From Rattus norvegicus (Eukaryota; Chordata; Mammalia; Rodentia; Muridae): a stretch of 64,000 nt of DNA. Position numbers and translations under genes: made by a program. This document shows positions 11,060-23,928 of this stretch, piece by piece. A model generated the notes under the pieces. It ran no database searches. It saw only the letters and a list, made by a program, of their open reading frames with translations, and was not told the DNA's origin. The number at the start of each line of letters is the position of its first letter. The first letter of the stretch is position 1. Location of the stretch: positions 68,427,939 through 68,491,938 of the forward strand of contig NC_086034.1 in NCBI RefSeq assembly GCF_036323735.1. The letters run 5' to 3'.

Positions 11060-12215
11060 TTTTTAATATTAATTAATTTATTTTTAAAATTCCCTTTATG
11101 TCCTGATCACAACCACCTCCCCTCCAATCCTCTCAGTCCCACCCTAGAAATCCCTCCCCTCTTCAACCCCTCTTCTTCTCAGAGGAGTCCCCTTGGGTAC
11201 CACCCCACCCTGGGGCTTCTAGATAAAGCAGGTCTAGGCACACTGAGGCTGAACCAGGCAGTCCAAGTAGTTGGGAAGGTGATCCAATGGCAGCAAACAG
11301 AGACTGAGAGACCCCTCGTTCTACTAGGGGAACTATATTGACGCCAAACAGCCTATTTGCTAAAATGTTTAGAGGGTCTAGGTCAAGCTCCTGCATGTTC
11401 CCTGGTTGCTGACCCTGGCTTTTGAACCCCCATTGATCCAGGTTCGTTGACTCTGTGGGTCTTCTTGTGGTATCCCTGACCCCTTCTACTTGCTCACTTC
11501 TATCCCTCATCCTTCTACTAGCCTCTCTGGGCTCCACCCTGATGTTTGGCTATAGGTTTCTCTATCTGCCTCTATCTGCTGTTGGATGAGGCCTCTCAGA
11601 ACACAGATGTGCTATACTCCTGTCTTCAAGCACAGCAGAGTATCATTAATAGTGTCAGGGGTTGGCCCTCTCACATGGAATGAGTCTCAAGTTGAGACAG
11701 TCATTGGTTGACTGTTCCCTTAGTCTCTGCTCCATCATTTTATTATCCCCGCAGATCTCGTAGGCAAGACACATTTTGGGTTAAAGTTTTGTGGATGGAG
11801 TGATGTCCCCCTCGTTCTTCTGTAAAGCTTGCCTTGCTACAGGAGGTGACCATTTCAGTCTCAATATCTCTGTCTAGTAGACATTTAACCTAGGGCCACC
11901 CCCTCCCACAGACTCCCTGTTTTCTCTTCCCATTTCAGGCCTCTAGCTAGTCACCAGAGATGTGCCCCTCCATCATTTCCATTCTCATTCCTCTCCCACC
12001 CTCCCTCTCCCCACACATGATATCTTTCCCTGTTCTTCTTACCCCCCTTCCCTCCTCACCTAGTGTCTTACCCAGTTCCCTCTCTCCATCCACCTCAGAT
12101 GACTATTTTCGTCTTCTGAGTAAGATTCTTGTATCCTCCCTTGGGACCTTCTTATTATCCAGGTTTTTTTTTTTAATGTCTATGGATTGTAGCATTGTTA
12201 TCTTGCACTTTATGG
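11060..12215 (-). mobile_element. Older Lx-type L1 3' end
   Basis: Minus-strand L1 3' region. The plus strand starts with a T/A-rich tail, then the C-rich TCCCTTTATGTCCTGATCAC type sequence, a long 3' UTR and the beginning of ORF2-proximal text (TGGATTGTAGCATTGTTATC) near 12180. It is clearly diverged from the young family at 39-49 kb and fits the Lx group by recognition. A 124-residue open frame inside (11163-11537) is untranslated-region sequence. Ends are approximate. Confidence 0.72.
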
Positions 12216-12298
12216 GTATTCCAAGGTTTCATTTATACAACTTTGTAAAGTCCTAGACTCTAGTCTCCAGCAGTAGATGTCAAGGCACTCTTCCTCTG

Positions 12299-12367
12299 GG
12301 TTTATTATTAATAATAATAATAATAATAATAATACTATTATTATTAACATTACTATTATTATTATTT
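12299..12367. repeat. (TAA)n / (TTA)n microsatellite
   Basis: Trinucleotide tract with an AAT-type left half and ATT-type right half, forming an imperfect inverted repeat. Confidence 0.9.
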
Positions 12368-13599
12368 CATTTCCTTGAAAATTATATTTTAGTCATTTTC
12401 CCCAACTCAAGTTTCTTCCAGATCCTCCCTAAAGAACTCTTTTTTTCTCTGTTCCCAGCATAATCCCACTTCTTAAACAGATGTAGAGCTAGATTACCAA
12501 CTTAAACCAAGTTTGTTCTAAACTCTTATTTCTCTTGCCTCCAGATGTAGAGGATATGATTTTATGTTCTGTATAAGGCCATCAGTGGCTTCACAGCTCA
12601 CAGAGATTGGTATTAGAAAGAGTGGAAATTGCAATCAACTGGCTTATGTCTAGTGTTGTGAAGAAACATACGATTGAAGCAAAGAATGCACGAAGAGGCA
12701 AAATGGATACAATATTAAGCAGTCAACTTCCTGCCACTCTGGTCTGAGTAGGTAAAGGAAATGCATAAATAAAAATTAAATGAAAGAAAGGGCCTGAAAA
12801 TCACATGAAAGGAATGAAAGCAGAACTTCGAACACAAATATAATTACACTTCTTTGGCAAAACCAATAACCAGATTTTAGCAACGCCCATCTGAATTGTT
12901 TATTGAATTGCAAAATGAGAGATTATAAATCAGGGTTGACAACAAGGTTTTATTTCTCTCTTAGAGGTTGTAACTGAATAATAAATCATACAGACCCCAG
13001 CATTGTGTACCTTTTAGGATTCAGTCCCATGCTCATTGTTGGTACCTAAAAACAATATTTCCTAGTATGCCACACATGTGGAGAGAAAGCCTTCCTCCTG
13101 CTGCCTCCCTCCTCCTGTTCTAATTGAGTAAGTCGGTGAAGATGGAGGGGATTTGTCTGAAGCAGCCAGCAGGCAGAGAACTGGATGTCCATCCGAAAAA
13201 GACCCAGGTTTTGGTTCTTTATCACTATCAAGTTAGTCTAAAACAGAATTTTCTTACTTTAAATATTTCATGAAAAATGTGAATATCTTTTAAAAGTTTA
13301 AACACTCAGCAATATAAGAGAATAGTAAATTATAGTTTTAGGATATTCTCTCTTCCAGTCTTCCCAACTATCCAATAATTGTCAATGCAATTATTGTTAT
13401 GAGTTAATTTTCTATCTTAACATTTAACATATATGTTTACATATGTGTACATACACATCAATATATACACACACAAACACATGTGTTTAGGCTCTAATTA
13501 ATTATATTATACTGAATACATTATATATTATTTTGTAATAAAATATGATTTTAAATAGTTCTCTTTTCTTATGTATACAGACACACATCTATAATAAAA
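12368..13599. other. Unassigned AT-rich sequence
   Basis: No feature beyond short dinucleotide runs near 13430-13490 (ATATGT/ACACAC). Confidence 0.5.
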
Positions 13600-13935
13600 T
13601 ATACATATACATGCATGTGCAGTTACCACACAGTATTTAATAACATTGCATTCTTTCCATATTTGTACTTTAATTCACTGACTAGTTTATCTTTAAATCA
13701 CTCTTGAATGGTATCCAGATTTAAATTTTTTAAAAAGCAACGTGTAGTAACACATAAACACATATATTTGTAAACACGCAGTATTTAGACTTCAAGAAAA
13801 ATAGAAATGATAATTATATGTGAACATTTAAATTTTATAAGTCTAGCCAAATTATTCTTTGATTGCACAGAAGAATAACAACTTTTCTTACAGTCTTGCC
13901 AAGAGTATATAGTATAAACACATTTGGAAAATTGT
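13600..13935 (-). mobile_element. Possible ancient L1 3'-coding relic
   Basis: Weak resemblance to minus-strand L1ME text around 13850-13915 (CCAAATTATTCTTTGATTGCACAG, TTTCTTACAGTCTTGCCAAGAG). Only short matches support it, so it is tentative. Confidence 0.35.
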
Positions 13936-16900
13936 AATGCGAAAGTGTGCTTTATGTTGTTAAGGTTACCCTTCCCAATCCCTTAACGTACTCATTACTC
14001 TAATTGTACGTCTTTTTCTGTGGGTTTCTACTCATATTGTTTCCTTGTTTTTGTTGTTGTTGTTTGTTTTCCCTTTTTTCCCTATTCCCTCTTCTCCCCC
14101 TTAGATGTCTTTTCATTGACTTCGGGTAAATATATTATGGTACATTTATTATTCTTTTGATAGGAATGAGCAGATTTGTTTTTTTTTATTATTACCAGCA
14201 TTGATCACTGATACGACACTTCTTGAAACTATGAAAATGCCTTGTACTTTTGACAGTGCAAACGATTATGAAATAGAAGTTGTAATAATTATGTGAATAC
14301 ATATGCAAAAGCACTGACAGCCAATTTCATTTCTCTCTCATTCCTATGTTTTGGTTATATTTTATTCCAGAATTTAAACCTAACTTTCTAATGGCGTCAT
14401 TTATCCTGGATTAAAGATAAGGCATTCCATATCAAAATAATGGGTTATAGAGTAATTATTCATTTCCACATGTCAGTGGCAGAGAGAGGAGGTCTTTACT
14501 TCTCATTAAGGGCAGGTAAGGACACATGATAAAATTCTGCTTTCCTTAACTTAAGCTCCTATCATAATCTTGTGTCTAATTACAGAATAAATCCCACAGA
14601 TAATATTTTCAATACACAAATATTTCAAATGAAATAAGTAACTTACTCCTCAGCCCATTCCACTTATTTTCAGTGAGTGAATGCATTTTAGATCGGTTGC
14701 CTATCACATAGAGACTGCTATTGTCTTAAAGAGGCATTATAATAGGCATATTCTAAGATGACCCTTAATGATCCCTAATTTGGCTGAACAAATCTAAGTA
14801 ATCCTTTTGGTTATGAGTTAGGTATGGTTTGATATGGTCTCAGAAAGGAGTTTATTCCCCAGTATGGTGATTAATACGTATATGAGAAACATTAAAGAAG
14901 TGGGAGTTCTGGGAAGCCACTAAGATAATTCCTTTTAGGAATGGTTCTCGTCCTTGCTGGACACTGACTAGTTCTTCATTTAGTTGTTATAATAATCCTA
15001 AAGCAGAAGAAATATTTATGAGGCGATGTGGTAGTCTTTTAGATAGCTCTCACTATCTTCTGGAAGGGCAGTTTGGCCAGCTACCATGTTCAACAGCAGT
15101 ACATCTCCATGTGTAGAAAGCAGATCTTTGCATACACCAATAGTCTTACTTATAACTGGTCAGCCTTCATCCAGAAAGGTGCTCGGATGTTTGCCAATGG
15201 ACACTCTTTCAGAGGCTAACACAGTCATAGCAAGGACCCTGGTAAGAAAAACTATCCTCATTAATCACATTTTGCCCAGAGTTCCAGGTCAAAGAAGGTA
15301 AGGAAGATCAAAAATATTAATGTGGGTTCTGGGGAACCACTCAGATACTGGTTGATGTGCTGGAGGGCCAAGGTTGTACATGCCTTCTGCAGTATTATAG
15401 TATAACAAGCACAGAGAGAGAATTGCTGGGGGAAAAAAAGCATTACCCTCTTTGATAAAGGGATGATACAATGGCCTTAACCAGTGATCACTGTAGTCAG
15501 GATGGCATTGAAAGTGGAAAATAACAAAGCCTCAAAACATAGATATTATCCATTAACAATGATCCCACTGCCATATTGTCATCTTTGCCTGCAGAAACCC
15601 AAAGACAAACTATGCTAACTTCTGGTCTTCAGAGTATCGCGTGGGCACCCTCTAGGTGGTGCAGAGATGGAAACCAAACGCTGCCTGTATTGGTTTACCA
15701 GGCAGAGCTGATATGATAGTGCTTAGATTCATAGCAAAGGAACACTACAGCAGAGAGACACTGTATCAATCAGAGCTTGATACAATGCAGTGATCACACA
15801 CTAATTCAAGAAGCACTTGATTGCTTGTTGTGGAAAGGCTGCATGTGGGCATGGGCTAGGGTTCCATATGTTTCCCCTAGGAAGTGATAACCTATGGCTG
15901 GCACTAAGGAACGGTCATAGAAAAGATGGTTAAGCATGTCTGGTATTTTTAGGTGCAGTCATAGCAGTCATAGCTTATGGTCAAGACCCTGGTTCTTAGA
16001 GCCTATGCCATGATAATAGGCACCTTCCTGGAGCCTATCACCATGGGAACCCCTCGCAAGTACATTTTATTTTATGAGTGAGGTTTAAAAAGTGCCTGGA
16101 GGCATCCAGGAGATATATCCCATTTATAGAGGAGTTAAGTTGAAGATCACACAGTATACCTCTCCCTCTATCCACCCAGGATCCATGCTTTTCATTACAA
16201 AGGTGATTCAGCACAGCTGCTGTAGTATGCCCAGCCATGGACCATGACAAAATCTGGTTAGCTTAAGTCTGATAAAGAGATAATATCAGCCCAGGTCAAA
16301 GGAATTTTGAGTATTCTGCAGTATTATGAGAAGTGGCTGTACTAGGGAAGCTGGGAATGGTGACATATGGAAGGATAACACCATAGGGTCTTCCTTGAGT
16401 GACACCCAGGGGAGGTGTCTGTTCCTTTCTGATGGCTAAAGTCTGCCTTAAGCTTATGTTTTATCCCCATTCTTGAACCTGGAGAAGAAGCTGTTCTGAT
16501 GGCCACATTCCTGTTCTTTCTGACTTGATATTATCACCAGGTGAGGTGTCCCCTATGCTCTCTTCTTAGATGAGGACTGAATTCTTTATACATATTTTAG
16601 GGTTACAAATGTATTACAGTTTGCTATATAGTCTGAATTTAGAAAGCATGGTTTGAAAAACAATTATAACAAAAACACAACCACCACCACAAAACCAAAA
16701 AAAAAATCTTCCCCAAAGGCCCAAAACAAAAAACTGAAGCTTCAAACTAAAACCAATAACACAAAAATAATCAGACCTATCTCTCCTCAGACATTTTAGC
16801 GCAAATGTTGCCTCAGTGCTCTCTGTCTAGCACTCACTATGGTAGCAGCAGTCGCTTACTATAACCAATGCCATGTGCTTTGTAGGTTCTTAAAATCAAG

Positions 16901-17937
16901 TATGAGAGACAGTAATTCTATTCCTTTCATAATGTGTCCAGGTTTAAGTATCATGATAGTCCCAACAAAGAGATTTAAGTATTCCCTCTTGAGTACAGCT
17001 TGTTTTAGCGTAGAAAGGAAAGTTTATGACATCATCTCTGTAATTTCGAGCGATAAGGATACAATTCCAATGTTGTAGGTGTTCTCAACTGACTTTCAGT
17101 CTGACTTTGATAAAGCAGGTGGTCATCTGGAAAAACTCACAGGGCAAGGAATTATTGAAAGCCACTGGAGCTCAAACAGACCCTTTCCTACTAGAAGGAA
17201 GAGAAAAACCTACTTCAGCCTACATCTTCATTTATAGACTTGTGGGGGAGCCAAAAGCCAAGTTCCCAGCTAAGTTCTACCTGTGTTCCCAACACACAGA
17301 AACTGTGGAATTCCCATTGTGATGTTTCAGACTAAGGGGTTTGTAGTGGTTTGTTGTTCAGCAATAGACATGACAGGGTTTATTAATAAGCTAATACCGT
17401 TCCTCTTGATGCATCAGGAATTAAGGGTTTCTAACAGAGGTGCATGCATGGTTTTTGTTATTGCTTTGCGCAGCTGTAGATGATAAAATTCCTTTCAACA
17501 GAGTCTGGGGGAAAAACAAAACACAAACCACAAGACTCTCAGAGTTCAGGACATATGGTACATTGATTCTTTGCCTTGCCCTCCACTTAGAGAGTGCAAT
17601 CAGGACCCCAATTGATTGCTCTTCTGGGAGTCCTTGACCCTTTTTTGTTCCCTCCATGGTAACTGTGTCAAACATCTGACTTTTAGCTTTGACTCCAGAC
17701 TAGTCAATCCCTTCAGCTTCTTTCTCCACTTTAGAGTTGTGTATCATCTTTGTAGAATCTTCTACCCAGTCCAGTTTCATTTCTATAAAGCCAGACATAT
17801 TTCTTCATGTTATCTCATCCTCTTGCTTGTTTTTCATTTGGACTTACTAGGTCAGTTACCTATTGTCTTGAGTACTATCTAGTACTCCCTCCCACCAATA
17901 AATATTACTAGCTCACTTTCCATTATCTTTACAAGAA
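13936..17937. other. Unassigned 4-kb interval
   Basis: No named repeat. Short phrases recur loosely (AGTCATAGCAAGGACCCTGG at 15223 and GTCAAGACCCTGGTTCTTAG at 15980), hinting at an old duplicated or repetitive unit at about 14900-16300, but the matches are too short to assign. No credible exon. Confidence 0.45.
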
Positions 17938-18016
17938 ATAATGATGATGGATAATGATAATAATAATGATAATAATAATAGGAGGAGGAAGATGAGGAAG
18001 AGGAGGAAGAAGAAAC
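17938..18016. repeat. (GAT/AAT)n then (GGA)n tract
   Basis: Purine-rich compound trinucleotide repeat that passes from AATGAT units to GGAGGAAGA units. Confidence 0.88.
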
Positions 18017-20504
18017 AATTCCACCCTCAAATCACAACAACACAAATAAATGAGCCAGCAACAAGAGTACAAGAATATTAATTTGCTATTCACTCAGACT
18101 ACTTAGAAAAGTCAATCTATAGCTGAGACCTTCAGAGAGACCCACTAAAGAACTAAAATTTGCAGGACAATTTTCAAACAATTTAAAAATCCATTTTAAA
18201 ATGCAAATTTTAGATAATCTCTTTTCTACCCCAAGTTTCTACTTCTCAAGTTTTCTTGTGTCTCTACGACTGGAGTCTCACAAGTGGCTTCGGGAGTCAT
18301 GTAAACCTCTTCAAGGCCAGACCTCCCTGCCTGTGTCTACTTCCTGCATCAAAATTCAGTGATATAAAAGCAAGTCTGTATTCTCTGGATTCATCCCTAT
18401 GCCTTCTCTCCTTTTCTCTTTTTCCTGAATGCCTTGGGAAATACAACAAATATCTACAGTTAAAGCTATATTCCAATTGGACTCAAAGATGAGTTAGAAA
18501 TCTACAGTCCTCACAATGCCATATCTTTAAGTCCCTGGACTCTAGATCTTGAACATTCTGCTAAAACTACCTACATAAGCTCATTTATAGGTCCTACTCA
18601 TAAATTAATGGAATTTTGAATTCAAATTTTTCATTACCAATGTCTTATGAAGAAAGGTTGTTCATTCTTTGCTAGAATCTCATTCGCCATCTTTCAGAAT
18701 ACAAATTTCATGGTTTTCATTTCTGATGACTGTTATCTATGCCTACATTTGTTTCTGTCCTGTTATTCTTCCTCAAAAGTGTCCCATTATGTTATGAGAC
18801 AGCTCTATTTTTGTAGTTCTAATTTTGATACTCAGTACTCTCACTTTATCTTTACTCATAAATACTACATGAATATTGCTGATGCCCGGTACAAATCCTT
18901 GCAGGGAATCCTCCCTTGAATCCTGCAATGTCCTCATCATTCTTCAGTGTTCACTATGTGTGTGCTTATCTGAGAGTCTACTATGTCGTGTTTTCTATCT
19001 CCAGCTTTACAGATCAAATACTGTAGATTTCCTTAAACAATCCTTTATGTGGTTTTTTTGTTTTCAAGTTCTTCCTCTACTACTTTAGCTTTTCCTCGGC
19101 CCTTGGAGGCTTTTTCTTAGTAGGTATTAATGTCTGGAAATTGGACCACACCTTCCTGATTAATGATCTTTTAAAAAATCTATTCCAGACAAATTATTCC
19201 TATTCTCCCATTCAAAGTCCCATACATTTCAAAAATATATTTAGCTAACCATTTCTTGATGCTATTTTTATTTTTTTTATACCTCATGCCTTTGGTTCAT
19301 AGTGGAGATTCCCCCAATGATTCCCCTAATCATTTTCCCTCTGTGTCTATACTCACTAAGATAATTTTGGAAATACAATTGATTTCCTAATAAACATTAG
19401 TTTTGTATATTTGATGACTGGAAAGCATTCCTGTGCTCAGCCAGTAAAGTAAAAATGTCATACAGGTGAGGCAGGTACAAGATAGAATGACGCCTGTCAT
19501 TGGACGAGAAGGAAGGATGGGCAGGAGAAAAGTTTGAGGGAAGAGGAGGAGACAGGAATAAAAAAAGGTAGATGAAGCCATGGAGAGAACATGGAGGCTG
19601 ATGTTAAGATTCCATTCTGTGTATTTACAGGTTGTTATGAATATTCTTAAGGGATGGATATATACAGGGCTTTGTATGTCTAGGTGAAAAATTTTATCTT
19701 ATCAATTGGATCAGAACTTATTGTGTTGTGGGTTCTTTCAAGTAGCAATTTATGTTTAAGAGAGTATGTGGCAGCTAGGTACATTAGGCCACAATGAAAT
19801 TGAAATGTACATTTCTGGCATGATGACAACCTGCCTTGGGAACTAGATGGGTAGAGAGATTGCTGCCAGGCTCAGAGAGAAGCCTTCAGCAGTGTGATAT
19901 GGGACAGAGCAAAGTGGGCGAGAGGCTTTGTTGACTGAGATGAAGATATCTAACAGATATCTTGGGGCACTGTAGTGCCAGATTTAGTGGGGGTAAAAGA
20001 CAGCTTGCTTTGTGTAATTTTATAACAACAATGGCTAACTTGGAGCATATCATTCCAATTTCTTTCAAGTTTTCAAATTGTCCACATGTTAGAAATCAAC
20101 ATATTTTTGACAATCCAGATTGTATATCAGCAGGAGTAGAATCCTTGTTCTAAAGGGTCTTGTGGAAAAGAAAGTTTGGAGTACAACTTTGAATTTATTT
20201 CCATTCTTATCTGATACTAAAAGACTGTAGTTTCTCCCTATTCCACAGTTGAAATTTTAAAATATTGTTATATGATTTCTAATATTAGGCTATATGAACA
20301 CTAAATTTAAGGCAATTATATGAATACTTATGAATATTACTTTATGTATAATATGCTATAGTGCAAATATTGGACCTAGATTTCTATAATATCTGTCTCA
20401 GGTTCTAAATTTCTTTGCCAGATATCTTCTATCGATTTCTGTCCTTCAAATTTTCTAGAGTAAATTAGATGAGAGCTACAATGTGTTATTTTAAGATATA
20501 AGAA
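18017..20504. other. Unassigned
   Basis: AT-rich. Frames of 60-90 residues are hydrophobic or serine-rich and unrelated to known families. No repeat recognised. Confidence 0.45.
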
Positions 20505-20850
20505 ATTTTTTATCAGTTGATGGCCATCTAGGCTGTTTTCATTTCCTGGCTATTGTCAGTAAGGTAGCAAAGGCATGAATGAGCAAATATATGTGTATTA
20601 AGTTACAGAGTCCTGTGAGGACATGCCTAAAAGTGGTATATCTGGCTCATGTAGTAGATGTATTTGTAGCTTTCTGATGGACTCCCACACTGAGTTCTAT
20701 GGTGGTTGTACTGATTTGCATCCTATCAGGAGTGAATCAGTATTCCTGTTTCCTACATCCTCACAAGAATCTGTGAATCTCTGAGTTTTTGTTTGTTTGC
20801 TTGCTTTATTTACGCCATTTTGACAGGGTAAGATAAAAACCTTACATAGT
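20505..20850 (-). mobile_element. Old L1 ORF2 3'-end relic
   Basis: Diverged minus-strand match to the end of ORF2. TTGATGGCCATCTAGGCTG, TTTCCTGGCTATTGTCAGTA, CCTAAAAGTGGTATATCTGG and CATCCTATCAGGAGTGAATC follow the same order as 40010-40330 in the intact L1. It is heavily decayed. Confidence 0.75.
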
Positions 20851-21348
20851 GGGAAATATAAAATATGGTGGCACTATTCTATGCTAGGGCTAGCTTATTT
20901 CTAGCCCCAGTGGTCTCACTGTCTCTATGGCTAGCCCCATGTAGAGACCACCAATTTCATAGCTCTTTTGTTGTTGGACTGACTGGTCACATTCCGGGTC
21001 AGACTCAACAGACTCTGATCCAGAGCTCTCAAACCAACTCACTAAGGTCCCTTGGCAGGTCACTACCATGCCAGCTCCACGCATCCAAATTCTGCTTGCC
21101 CTGTACTGGGCACAACCACTAACATCCTAATTAGTAAGCCATACAAAGTTAAATCCTCTTGCCATCTAACTGGGGGCCTCTAGTTCGTTATATCCTCTAC
21201 CCCAAGTTCTCTCTCCATCTCAAAAGTCTTAAGCCCCCAGCTCTCTCATCCAACTCTTCCTGTGATTGGTGGGTAAAATCTTTATTCATTAGGGGAGGTC
21301 CTTGGCACATCTTACATAGTTTTCATTGACATGTTCTTGGTGGACAAG
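20851..21348. other. Unassigned
   Basis: Moderately GC-richer sequence between an old L1 and a young L1. No feature identified. Confidence 0.5.
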
Positions 21349-21363
21349 GATGACGAACATTTT
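21349..21363. repeat. Target-site duplication (left) of L1 at 21364-22538
   Basis: GATGACGAACATTTT, 15 bp, identical to 22539-22553. Confidence 0.9.
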
Positions 21364-21369
21364 TTTTTT

Positions 21370-21449
21370 ATATAATGTCACTATATTTTCCCTATATAGG
21401 AATTAACTTAAATTACCACAAGAATTTTGTCCAGGTAAACATAACTGTA
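21370..21449 (-). other. 80-bp 3'-transduced sequence
   Basis: This non-L1 segment lies between the L1's own A-run and a second, outermost A-run and is inside the target-site duplications. On the L1 strand it ends with AATATA about 12 nt before the outer A-run, a plausible weak polyadenylation signal. It should be a tag of the DNA downstream of the source L1. An alternative is an older insertion already at the site, but the flanking duplication makes that less likely. Confidence 0.75.
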
Positions 21450-22156
21450 TTTTTTTTTATTAACTTGAGTATTTCTTATATACATTCCGAGTGTTATTCC
21501 CTTTCCCGGTTTCCGGGCAAACATCCCCCTTTCTTATCGGTGTTTTCCTCCCCATCCTCCCCCCATTGCCGCCCTCCCCCCAACAATCTAGTTCACTGGG
21601 GGTTCAGTCTTAGCAGGACCCAGGGCTTCCCCTTCCACTGGTGCTCTTACTAGGATATTCATTGCTACCTATGAGGTCAGAGTCCAGGGTCAGTCCATGT
21701 ATAGTCTTTAGGCAGTGGCTTAGTCCCTGGAAGCTCTGGTTGCTTGGCATTGTTGTTCATAAGGGGTCTCGAGCCCCTTCAAGCTCTTCCACTTCTTTCT
21801 CTGATTCCTTCAACGGGGGTCCTATCCACAGTTCAGTGGTTTGCTGCTGGCATTCGACTCTGTATTTGCTGTATTCTGGCTGTGTCTCTCAGGAGCGATC
21901 TACATCCGGCTCCTGTCGGCCTGCTCTTCTTTGCTTCATCCATCTTGTCTAATTGGATGGCTCTATATGTATGGGCCACATGTGGGGCAGGCTCTGAATG
22001 GGTGTTCCTTCTGTGTCTGTTTTAATCTTTGCCTCTCTATTCCCTGCCAAGGGTATTCTTTTTCCTCATTTAAAGAAGGAGTGAAGCATTCACATTTTGA
22101 TCATCCGTCTTGAGTTTCATTTGTTCTAGGCATCTAGGGTAATTCAAGCATTTGGG

Positions 22157-22492
22157 CTAATAGCCACTTATCAATGAGTGCATACCATGTGTGTCTTTCT
22201 GTGATTGGGTTAGCTCACTCAGGATGATATTTTCCAGTTCCAACCATTTGCCTACGAATTTCATAAAGTCATTGTTTTTGATAGCTGAGTAATATTCCAT
22301 TGTGTAGATGTACCACATTTTCTGTATCCATTCCTCTGTTGAAGGGCATCTGGGTTCTTTCCAGCTTCTGGCTATTATAAATAAGGCTGCGATGAACATA
22401 GTGGAGCACGTGTCTTTTTTATATGTTGGGGCATCTTTTGGGTATATACCCAAGAGAGGTATAGCTGGATCCTCAGGCAGTTCAATGTCCAA
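22157..22492 (-). pseudogene. L1 ORF2 C-terminal fragment
   Basis: This is the last 111 residues of L1 ORF2p, read in frame to the normal ...HSLISGY terminus, inside the 5'-truncated L1. It matches the tail of the intact ORF2 at 39835-43662 with few changes. It lacks the endonuclease, reverse transcriptase and Cys-rich domains, so it is a dead fragment. Confidence 0.9.
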
Positions 22493-22538
22493 TTTTCTGA
22501 GGAACCTCCAGACTGATTTCCAGGATGGTTGTACCAGT

Positions 22539-22553
22539 GATGACGAACATTTT
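22539..22553. repeat. Target-site duplication (right) of L1 at 21364-22538
   Basis: Second perfect copy of GATGACGAACATTTT, directly followed by a B3-type SINE. Confidence 0.9.
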
Positions 22554-22554
22554 A

Positions 22555-22760
22555 AATCTCATTTATTTTTATTTTTGATATGTATGGGTGTTTTGCCTGC
22601 AGGTATACCTACATAGCATGTGTGTGAAATGCATACAGTGGCCATTAGATCCCACAGGTCTGGATTCACAGGTGACTGTGAGCTGCTTTGAGGGTGCTGA
22701 GAACTGAACTTGGGTCCCTGGATGGATAATCAGTGTTCTTAGCCAGCTGTCTTGCTAGCA
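22555..22760 (-). mobile_element. B3-type SINE
   Basis: Minus-strand B2/B3-family SINE. The tail side reads TTTATTTTTATTTTTGATATG, then GGGTGTTTTGCCTGCAGGTAT, and it ends near CAGTGTTCTTAGCCAGCTGTC, the complement of the tRNA-like promoter. It directly abuts the right duplication of the L1 at 21364-22538, so that L1 landed at its edge. Confidence 0.85.
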
Positions 22761-23605
22761 TTGATGTTGAACATTAGAAACAAAACAGTTTCCTAGCCCC
22801 TTTTTAATTTATCTTTCAAGAACTCTGCTTCATTCTATACCTCTTTTTAAAAACTGGTTGTCTTCTTAATGTTTAGCTTTTTTGAGATCTTTTTTATTCT
22901 AGACACTCACCCACTGTGAGGATTTACACATATGGAAAGAATTTAAATGGCACTAGATTTAAACAGGGCATCAACACCCAGCCTAGAAAACACATTGCTA
23001 GCAAATGAAATACTACTATCAGATAGATGTTATGTCTTTTTAAGTTAATTTCCAATATCCTCTAAAACTTGACTGTAAAATCCTATAGCTGAAGATACCA
23101 CGTTATGGATTAATATATGGAGACGTCAATCTGGTACTCACTTGGAATCTTCATCACTGCCGGATAGTTTTCATAGCATGTTGACTATGTGATATCCGCA
23201 CTGCTGGAGGAGAAAAATAAGTATCATTTTCAACCATTTGGGACAAACACAAGTTATAATAACAACTGGTAGGATAAGATATGTGCGCTGACACAGTAGT
23301 GGCACAAATGTTATGGGAATAATCAATCACTTTATGATTGGATCTAAAACTCACCCTATGAGATAGAAACTATTTTATAACTGGTACTGTTAATAAGACC
23401 AAAAACACATGGCCATATAGGCTATAGGCCCTAATGGAGAACATAATTCTATTATTTTGCTAATGACTAGGGTTTTTAAATGACTCCTATTTACTTATTG
23501 TTACATATACAGAACCTTCTTTCAGTAGATGAAAACTGACATGGAGACCCTTACCTGGCCAATGTGCTCAGAATAAAGGACTGCAGACTCTTCAGCCTTA
23601 AATTT
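22761..23605. other. Unassigned
   Basis: Nothing recognised between the B3 SINE and the compound microsatellite. Confidence 0.5.
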
Positions 23606-23613
23606 TGTATGTA

Positions 23614-23664
<51 letters not shown>

Positions 23665-23678
23665 ATCTATCATCTATC

Positions 23679-23709
<31 letters not shown>

Positions 23710-23744
23710 ATCTATCTATCTATCCATCTATCCATGTATCGATG

Positions 23745-23795
<51 letters not shown>

Positions 23796-23858
23796 TATCT
23801 ATCATCTATCTATCTATCATCTATCTATTTATATCTATATCTATATCTGTCTGTCTCT

Positions 23859-23927
<69 letters not shown>

Positions 23928-23928
23928 A
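23606..23928. repeat. Compound (TG)n(TGTA)n(TATC)n microsatellite, ~320 bp
   Basis: GT and GTAT runs lead into three long blocks of TATC/ATCT units separated by short variants such as CATC, TCTG and TTTATA. Open frames across it in three phases (YLSI repeats) are repeat artefacts. Confidence 0.96.

Larger units (their letters stand above)
21364..22538 (-). mobile_element. Young 5'-truncated L1 with a 3' transduction
   Basis: This L1 3' end on the minus strand starts within the ORF2 C-terminal coding region (22157-22538) and runs through the 3' UTR to AATAAA and a short A-run at 21450-21458. Instead of ending there it continues for 80 bp of non-L1 DNA (21370-21449) and then a second A-run. 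The whole unit sits between identical 15-bp repeats, GATGACGAACATTTT, at 21349-21363 and 22539-22553. The two outer A-runs and the flanking duplication together point to polyadenylation read-through in the parent element. It closely resembles the 48411-49552 copy. Confidence 0.93.

Noticed and set aside
11163..11537. 124-residue minus-strand frame
   Set aside because: It falls in the 3' UTR of an old Lx-type L1 in sense orientation, downstream of ORF2, and shows no protein family.
14900..16300. Candidate internal region of an endogenous retrovirus
   Set aside because: Short echoes of repeated phrases were noticed, but no retroviral motif, primer-binding site or paired LTR could be found.
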